Positions 15,218 through 19,464 of a DNA stretch of 19,464 nt are shown piece by piece. The position numbers and the translations under genes are program-made. This stretch comes from Paracoccaceae bacterium. Its GTDB lineage: Bacteria > Pseudomonadota > Alphaproteobacteria > Rhodobacterales > Rhodobacteraceae. The stretch covers positions 1 through 19,464 of the forward strand of contig JALQYS010000399.1 in the NCBI GenBank assembly GCA_023254015.1, written 5' to 3'. The first letter of the stretch is position 1; the number at the start of each line of letters is the position of its first letter. Under the pieces are notes generated by a model that was not told the DNA's origin, made no database searches, and was given only the letters and a program-made list of their open reading frames with translations.

Positions 15218-15261
15218 GGATTTCCGGCAGAAATCCGACATCGCATCTGTCGAATTTGCGA

Positions 15262-15492
15262 TCAGTTGCGCCAGGACGCGGGCACGTCCCACAGCGGGCG
15301 GTTGGCCTCGGCCATGGCGGCCTGGGCTGACAGGCCGATATCGGCCAGAAGCGCGTCATCCAGCCGGGCAAGGGCCGTGCGCTGGCGGCGGGCGGCAAGG
15401 CCAAGGCGGAGCGTGGCGACCAGACGGTCAAGGGGGCCCTGCGTCTCGACGTGACGGATGGTCATCGAAGAGGTGGCAACAGAGGCGAACAT
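15262..15492 (-). CDS. DUF1127 domain-containing small protein
   Basis: This 76-residue protein has a C-terminal DUF1127 (YjiS-like) segment: RRQRTALARLDDALLADIGL followed by a short polar tail ending WDVPASWRN. Such Arg-rich small proteins are widespread in alphaproteobacteria; some have been linked to RNA or phosphate/carbon regulation, but the role here is unknown. The start at 15492 is supported by AAGGAAAG three bases upstream. An in-frame upstream extension to 15603 has no ribosome binding site and is rejected. It is divergent from a LysR gene with 131 bases between. Confidence 0.85.
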   Translation of the reverse strand: MFASVATSSMTIRHVETQGPLDRLVATLRLGLAARRQRTALARLDDALLADIGLSAQAAMAEANRPLWDVPASWRN

Positions 15493-15623
15493 GGTCTTTC
15501 CTTTCAGGACATGAGCGGCGGTGATCCATCCGGGGAATTCCATCAGGACACTTGATCCTTCTATCAGAATCATCGACATTATGAAAATGAATGGTTTTGA
15601 CATATGGAATCAGGATTTGTGAT
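15493..15623. promoter_or_regulatory. Divergent control region between DUF1127 and LysR genes
   Basis: This AT-richer segment holds an inverted repeat TGAT-N6-ATCA (15553-15566), close to the T-N11-A pattern bound by LysR-type regulators. A perfect -35 box, TTGACA (15597-15602), is present. The best -10 on its strand, TATGAT (15623-15628), overlaps the LysR start codon and is 20 bases away, so the promoter assignment is open. ATCAGGA occurs twice (15542-15548, 15609-15615). Confidence 0.35.
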
Positions 15624-16526
15624 ATGATCCGCAACCTCGACCTGACCTCGCTGCGGTCTTTCGTGGCCATCGTCGATGCGGGCGGCGTGACCCGCGCGGC
15701 CGGTTTCCTGAACCTGACTCAATCGGCGGTCAGCATGCAGATCAAGCGGCTGGAAGAGATGCTGGGCTGCGATCTTTTGGATCGGTCGGGTCGCAAGGTG
15801 GGGCTGACGGCCGAGGGCGAGCAGCTTTTGGGCTATGCGCGCAAGATGCTGGCCCTGAACGACGAGGCCTTTCACCGGCTGACCACGGATGTCCATGAGG
15901 GCGAAGTCATTCTGGGCGTGCCGCATGACATTGTCTATCCGGCGATCCCGCAGGTGCTGCGGCGCTTTGCCAAGGACTATCCGAAGATGAAGATCTCGCT
16001 GATCTCGTCCTTTACCCGCGTGCTGAAGGCGCAGTTTGCCCGGGGCGAATGTGATGTGATCCTGACGACCGAGGTCGGGGTGGACCCCGAGGGCGAGACC
16101 ATTGCCGAGCTGCCTCTGGTCTGGGTGGGGGCGCCGCAGGGCACCGCGTGGAAAAGCCGTCCCTTGCGGTTGGCCTATGAGCACAACTGCATCTTCCGGC
16201 AGGGTGTGCAGGCGGCGCTGGACCGGGCGGGCATTCCTTGGGAGATGGCCGTCGAAAGCGATTCGACCCGCACGGTCGAGGCCAGCGTCTCGGCTGATCT
16301 GGCGGTGCATACCGTGCTGGCGGGGTCAGAGCCGCCCTATGTCGAGCGCATCAGCCACGGCGGGGCCTTGCCCGATCTGGCCACGATGAAGGTCAACCTA
16401 TATGTCGCGGAACCCGCCCATTCACCGACGATCGGCGTGCTGGCCGAGATGATCCGCCGCGCCTATGCGCAGGGCAAGGGGCGCACGGTCGTGCAAGAGC
16501 GAGAGTTGCGGCTGGTTCAGTCCTGA
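15624..16526 (+). CDS. LysR family transcriptional regulator, LrhA-like
   Basis: This 300-residue LysR-type regulator has an N-terminal winged helix-turn-helix (about residues 5-64), with VTRAAGFLNLTQSAVSMQIK as the recognition part, and a C-terminal periplasmic-binding-protein-like effector domain. The segment LLGYARKMLALNDEA and the DVILTTE and AGIPWEM blocks resemble the LrhA/HexA subgroup, which in enterobacteria controls motility. ATG 15624 is chosen with AGGA eight bases upstream; the frame is open back to 15591. It probably regulates itself and may control the divergent DUF1127 gene. Its stop overlaps the convergent dehydrogenase gene by ten bases. The ligand is unknown. Confidence 0.9.
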   Translation: MIRNLDLTSLRSFVAIVDAGGVTRAAGFLNLTQSAVSMQIKRLEEMLGCDLLDRSGRKVGLTAEGEQLLGYARKMLALNDEAFHRLTTDVHEGEVILGVPHDIVYPAIPQVLRRFAKDYPKMKISLISSFTRVLKAQFARGECDVILTTEVGVDPEGETIAELPLVWVGAPQGTAWKSRPLRLAYEHNCIFRQGVQAALDRAGIPWEMAVESDSTRTVEASVSADLAVHTVLAGSEPPYVERISHGGALPDLATMKVNLYVAEPAHSPTIGVLAEMIRRAYAQGKGRTVVQERELRLVQS

Positions 16527-17485
16527 ACCCGCACCACGACCTTGCCAGTTGATTTCCGGTCGCGCAGCAGCTCCAACGCCTGCGGCAACTGGTCAAACGG
16601 CAGGATGTGGCTGATATGGGGGCGCAGACCGCCCTGCGCATACCAGGACAGCAGGGTTTCCAGGCTGCCGGTCAAGACCCGCGGCGCGAACTTCAGATAG
16701 CCGCCCCAGTAAAGGCCCATCACCGACAGGTTCTTCACCAAAAGCATGTTCGCCGGCACCTGCGGCACCTGCCCGCTGGCAAAGCCGATGGCCAGCAGGC
16801 GGCCTTCGGGGCGGCAGGCCGACAGGGCCGCATCAAAGGCGGGGCCGCCCACGGCGTCATAGACCACATCCACCCCGCCCATGGTCTTGAGCGCGGCCTT
16901 CAGGTCGGGCGTGTCGCTGTCGATCACCTCATCGGCACCGCTGGCACGGGCGATGGCCAGTTTCTCGGCCCCCCGCGCGCTGGCGATCACCCGCGCGCCC
17001 ATGCGCTTGCCGATCTCGACCGCGGTCAGCCCCACGCCGCCCGCTGCGCCCAGAACCAGAAGAGTCTCGCCCGGCTGCAGGCGCGCCTTGTGGTCCAACG
17101 CCAGATGCGAGGTGCCATAGGCGATGGGAAAGGCGGCGGCCTCTGCAAAGGGCATGGTATCGGGAATCGCCACCACCCGCTCGGCCGGGGCCAAAGCCAG
17201 ATCGGCCAACCCGCCGTGGTTCACAAAAGCCATGACCCGCGTGCCCGGCGCAGGACCGGCCACGCCGGGGCCAAGCGCGCGGACGACGCCCGCGATCTCC
17301 ATGCCGGGGGTATAGGGCAGCGGGGGTTTTTCCTGATACTTGCCATCGCGCATCAGAAGATCGGCAAAGTTCAGCCCGCAGGCTGCGACCTCGATCAGCA
17401 CCTCTCCGGGGCCCGCGACCGGCGAGGGCAGCCCGTGCTCGCAGCGGAAGGTCCCCCCAAGTTCTGTCAGCCGCCAACCTTTCAT
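16517..17485 (-). CDS. Zinc-free MDR family quinone oxidoreductase-like NADPH dehydrogenase
   Basis: This 322-residue medium-chain dehydrogenase/reductase is of the quinone oxidoreductase (Qor) type. The N-terminal GroES-like domain has GLNFADLLMRDGKY (37-50) and PYTPGMEIAGVV, and lacks the Cys/His zinc ligands of alcohol dehydrogenases. The Rossmann motif is GAAGGVG (146-152), and SARGAEKLAIARASGADEVI follows, as in NADPH-binding members. A likely reaction is NADPH-dependent reduction of quinones or enones. The start at 17485 is fixed by AGGAGG six bases upstream. The frame is open to 17818, but that stretch has near-random third-position GC and is not taken as coding. Confidence 0.9.
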   Translation of the reverse strand: MKGWRLTELGGTFRCEHGLPSPVAGPGEVLIEVAACGLNFADLLMRDGKYQEKPPLPYTPGMEIAGVVRALGPGVAGPAPGTRVMAFVNHGGLADLALAPAERVVAIPDTMPFAEAAAFPIAYGTSHLALDHKARLQPGETLLVLGAAGGVGLTAVEIGKRMGARVIASARGAEKLAIARASGADEVIDSDTPDLKAALKTMGGVDVVYDAVGGPAFDAALSACRPEGRLLAIGFASGQVPQVPANMLLVKNLSVMGLYWGGYLKFAPRVLTGSLETLLSWYAQGGLRPHISHILPFDQLPQALELLRDRKSTGKVVVRVQD

Positions 17486-17871
17486 GCTGCCCTCCTGCCT
17501 CATGCCGTTGCCATGTGAAGCGGCCTGTGCGGCGGGGTCAAGTGGTGGCGCGGCGATCCGAGGGGATTCGCGTTTTGCGACAGTCTTGGCAGAGAGAAAT
17601 TGCAAAATGCGCCGCAAAACGCAAATCTCCCAGAGCGCGAGTTTCGCGCGGCCTGTAAAATTCAAGCGGGCAAGCCGACCGGCCCGCGCCTCAACTTCTT
17701 CATCTGTATAATTGGACATATCCAAAAGTACAGGTTTGGCACTTATGCCGATCATCCTGAAAAAGTTATTCCTTAACATGGCGAAAGACAGAAATTGGCG
17801 CGGAATTTGCTTACTCAACTGTAGGGAAGTGCCCGTAGTATTGTGTACCCTATGAAGGAATGGAGCGAGAA
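17486..17871. other. 386-base AT-richer intergenic region between the dehydrogenase and XRE genes
   Basis: I find no supported gene here. It contains a spaced 15-base inverted repeat (17565-17627), a perfect TATAAT (17707-17712) with no good -35, an overlapping TTGGA-N4-TCCAA repeat (17712-17725), and a seven-codon open frame (17852-17875) whose TGA overlaps the XRE start codon as ATGA. The base composition is clearly lower in GC than the flanking genes, as expected for a control region serving two divergent genes. An undiscovered small RNA is possible. Confidence 0.5.
17565..17627. repeat. Spaced inverted repeat with 14 of 15 matching bases
   Basis: GATTCGCGTTTTGCG (17565-17579) and CGCAAAACGCAAATC (17613-17627) are reverse complements at 14 of 15 positions, separated by 33 bases. 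The spacer includes a related TTGCAAAATGCG. It lies 80-142 bases upstream of the dehydrogenase start. It could be paired operator sites for a dimeric regulator or the stem of an RNA. Confidence 0.55.
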
Positions 17872-18231
17872 ATGAAGCATCCTGTTGACGCCCATGTCGG
17901 CAAGCGCATCCGGCATCGCCGCTGGATGATCGCCATGACCCAGCAGCAACTTGCAGACAAGGTCGGCATCAAGTTCCAGCAGATCCAGAAGTATGAAACC
18001 GGCATGAACCGCGTTTCGGCGTCGCGGCTGTGGGACATCGCGGATGCGCTTGGCGTGACCATCGCCTTCTTCTTCGAAGGTCTGGCCGAAGGCGACGCCC
18101 CCAAGCCTGCCGGCAGCGATCTGATGGCTGACAAGGAAGCGCTGGAACTTGTGCGCTCCTACTATGCCATTCCCGAGGCGCAGCGTCGCCGGCTGTTCGA
18201 TCTGGCGCGCGTGCTCTCGGACGCCGCCTGA
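17872..18231 (+). CDS. XRE family regulator, PraR-like
   Basis: This 119-residue DNA-binding protein has an N-terminal HTH_3 domain (about residues 11-65): RIRHRRWMIAMTQQQLADKV, then FQQIQKYETGMNRVSASRLW. This block is nearly that of rhizobial PraR/PhaR-type regulators, which are autoregulated repressors of quorum-sensing and surface genes. The C-terminal half is helical, with LVRSYYAIPEAQRRRLFDLA as in the same family. ATG 17872 is chosen with GGAG six bases upstream; ATG 17860 in the same frame has no proper site. It stands alone, followed by a good terminator. The targets are unknown here. Confidence 0.9.
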   Translation: MKHPVDAHVGKRIRHRRWMIAMTQQQLADKVGIKFQQIQKYETGMNRVSASRLWDIADALGVTIAFFFEGLAEGDAPKPAGSDLMADKEALELVRSYYAIPEAQRRRLFDLARVLSDAA

Positions 18232-18256
18232 TCCACCGCGTCCAGCTTGACCGCAA

Positions 18257-18296
18257 GCCCCCGTGCCGATAGCCCGGCTGCGGGGGTTTTCATTTT
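18257..18296 (+). terminator. Rho-independent terminator of the XRE gene
   Basis: CCCCCG (18258-18263) pairs with CGGGGG (18281-18286), continued inward by GCCG (18265-18268) with CGGC (18275-18278) after a small internal loop. TTTTCATTTT follows. It lies 27 bases after the XRE stop. Confidence 0.75.
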
Positions 18297-18312
18297 CAAC
18301 GAGAGGCATTCC

Positions 18313-19113
18313 ATGGGCAGGATCGATCCGGCGGAACAGGCCGAAATCATCGCGACCGCGCAGGCGCTGGCCGATGCGGCACGGGCGGCGACGCTCATGC
18401 ATTTTCGGGCGCCCGGCCTGACCGCCGATACCAAGGAGGCCGAGCGGTTCGACCCCGTGACCGTGGCCGACCGTTTGTCCGAAGAACGCATGCGCGCCAT
18501 TCTGGCCGAGCGTCGGCCGCAAGACGGCATCCTGGGCGAGGAATACGGGGCCAAGCCCGGAACATCGGGGCTGACCTGGGTGCTGGACCCGATCGACGGC
18601 ACCCGCAGCTATCTGTGCGGCACCCCCACCTGGGGGGTTCTGATCGCCGTGGGTGACGAAACCGGTCCGCTTTATGGCGTGATCGATCAGCCTTATATCG
18701 GTGAACGGTTCGAGGGCGGTTTCGGCCGGGCCGCGGTGAACGGGCCCATGGGCCGCGCCGCGCTGCGCGCCCGTCCGGCCCGTCCGCTGTCGCAGGCGAT
18801 CCTGATGACCACCTTCCCAGAGGTGGGCACGGCCGACGAAGGCGCGGCCTTTCGCCGGGTGGCCGGGCAGGCAAAGCTGGTGCGCTATGGCACCGATTGC
18901 TATGCCTATGCGCTGATCGCGGCGGGGCAGATCGATCTGGTGATCGAGGCCGGGCTTCAGGCCTATGACGTGCAGGCCCCCATCGCCGTGATCGAGGCGG
19001 CGGGCGGCATTGTCACGGATTGGGAGGGGCGCCCCGCCCATGACGGCGGCCGCATCCTTGCCGCTGCCAACCGCGAAATCCATGCCGAGGCGCTGGCGCT
19101 TTTGCGCGGATAA
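18313..19113 (+). CDS. hisN: Histidinol-phosphatase, inositol monophosphatase family
   Basis: This 266-residue Mg2+-dependent phosphatase belongs to the inositol-monophosphatase superfamily. The metal site is clear: Glu76-Glu77 in GEEYG, Asp92-Pro-Ile-Asp95-Gly-Thr97 in the signature DPIDGT, and Asp219 in AYDVQAPIAVIEAAGG. The TDCYAYALIAAGQIDLVIEAG stretch matches HisN-type enzymes, which dephosphorylate histidinol phosphate in histidine synthesis in alphaproteobacteria and actinobacteria. A broader IMPase role cannot be excluded. GAGAGG lies six bases before ATG 18313. No other his genes are in the window. Confidence 0.85.
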   Translation: MGRIDPAEQAEIIATAQALADAARAATLMHFRAPGLTADTKEAERFDPVTVADRLSEERMRAILAERRPQDGILGEEYGAKPGTSGLTWVLDPIDGTRSYLCGTPTWGVLIAVGDETGPLYGVIDQPYIGERFEGGFGRAAVNGPMGRAALRARPARPLSQAILMTTFPEVGTADEGAAFRRVAGQAKLVRYGTDCYAYALIAAGQIDLVIEAGLQAYDVQAPIAVIEAAGGIVTDWEGRPAHDGGRILAAANREIHAEALALLRG

Positions 19114-19149
19114 CTCCTCGTCCGCCTGCGGCGGCTCGTCGTGGGCGGG
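19114..19149. repeat. Small palindromic intergenic element, copy 2
   Basis: It starts directly after the hisN stop. CTCCTCGTC is followed by the hairpin CGCC-TGC-GGCG, then GCTC and a G-rich tail. It aligns without gaps to 13518-13553 at 26 of 36 positions, and the stem differences are paired swaps that keep the hairpin. Confidence 0.4.
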
Positions 19150-19279
19150 CAGATCCATGGGGGGCTTGGCGGGGTTGCGGTCTGGCTGCTAGGGTGACCG
19201 GGCAGGCCGCGAGTCCTTCCCCCTTCTGTCGCGCCGGTGTTCCCGATCCGCCGAAGGGGTGGGCAACAAGGGGACAACC

Positions 19280-19464
19280 ATGCCTGATATCCTGATCAAG
19301 AATGCCGATGCCGTCGTCACCATGGACGAGACCCGCCGGGAGATTTCCGGCGGTGATGTGCTGATCCGCGGCGGAGTGATCGCGGCAGTGGGGCAGGGGA
19401 TTGCCGCCCCGGGGGCAGAGGTGGTGCAGGCCCGGGGTTGCGTGGTGACGCCGGGTCTCGTGAA
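19280..19464 (+). CDS. Amidohydrolase, probably 8-oxoguanine deaminase (N-terminal part)
   Basis: ATG 19280 follows AAGGGG by about five bases, and the frame is open to the window end, giving 61 codons. The start MPDILIKNADAVVTMDETRR, followed by ISGGDVLIRGGVIAAVG and VVTPGLV, is the N-terminal beta-sandwich of the ATZ/TRZ-type metal-dependent amidohydrolases. It most resembles 8-oxoguanine deaminases, which act in purine breakdown. The metal-binding HxH motif should follow just beyond the edge, so family membership is solid but the substrate is tentative. Confidence 0.75.
   Translation, partial: MPDILIKNADAVVTMDETRREISGGDVLIRGGVIAAVGQGIAAPGAEVVQARGCVVTPGLV

Noticed and set aside
17734..17750. 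TGGCAC in the gap before the XRE gene as a sigma-54 promoter
   Set aside because: The -12 GC/TTGC element is absent at the required distance.
17486..17818. In-frame N-terminal extension of 111 codons on the dehydrogenase gene
   Set aside because: A strong AGGAGG site sets the start at 17485, the extension has only about 55 percent G or C in third positions, and it spans the inverted repeat region.
17815..19158. Open frame of about 450 codons on the minus strand
   Set aside because: It is antisense to the XRE and hisN genes and crosses a terminator; the composition is shadow-like.

Overview
The window looks like ordinary core chromosome of an alphaproteobacterium, most likely a Rhodobacterales/Rhodobacteraceae (Rhodobacter- or Paracoccus-like) organism. 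The signs are high GC with strongly GC-biased third codon positions, an alphaproteobacterial ClpS, a type A RNase P RNA, a Cys-free bL33, a PraR-like XRE regulator, a short DUF1127 protein and a HisN-type histidinol-phosphatase. I see no phage, IS element, CRISPR array, tRNA or rRNA operon. Genus and species are inferred from protein character only.

Layout. 1-387 (minus) is the N-terminal part of a HAD hydrolase, divergent from clpS (505-846). An RsmC-like methyltransferase and an SDR protein that lacks the catalytic Lys follow. A small minus-strand lipoprotein gene (2738-3127) has a good promoter and sits back to back with hemF (3263-4132). hemF overlaps a LysE/RhtB exporter, which is followed by a small acidic protein of unknown function. 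Convergent to these are a metallo-beta-lactamase-fold hydrolase and, upstream of it, a 617-residue secreted-type protein with four PPC-like beta domains plus RTX repeats. gatC-gatA then start a tight run with an Excalibur-motif lipoprotein and a peptidoglycan amidase (8001-11244).

The RNase P RNA gene (11495-11888) is very clear, with a closing P1 helix and the conserved core motifs. It is followed by a GT2-type glycosyltransferase, rpmG with a textbook terminator, and a VIT1/CCC1-family transporter gene whose frame is broken in a run of seven G. A bidirectional terminator separates that from a minus-strand Bax-inhibitor-1 (YccA-like) gene. DUF1127 (minus) and an LrhA-like LysR gene (plus) are divergent. 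The LysR gene overlaps tail to tail with a quinone-oxidoreductase-type dehydrogenase. A 386-base, more AT-rich gap with an interesting long inverted repeat precedes a PraR-like XRE regulator. hisN and the start of an amidohydrolase (probably 8-oxoguanine deaminase) close the window.

Most genes are housekeeping: protein quality control (ClpS), haem synthesis (HemF), tRNA amidation (GatCA), tRNA processing (rnpB), the ribosome (bL33) and histidine synthesis (HisN). I found no convincing new multi-gene system. The items most worth a second look are the frameshifted transporter, the Lys-less SDR, the PPC/RTX secreted protein, the spaced inverted repeat before the XRE gene, and a small palindromic element present twice with compensating stem changes.
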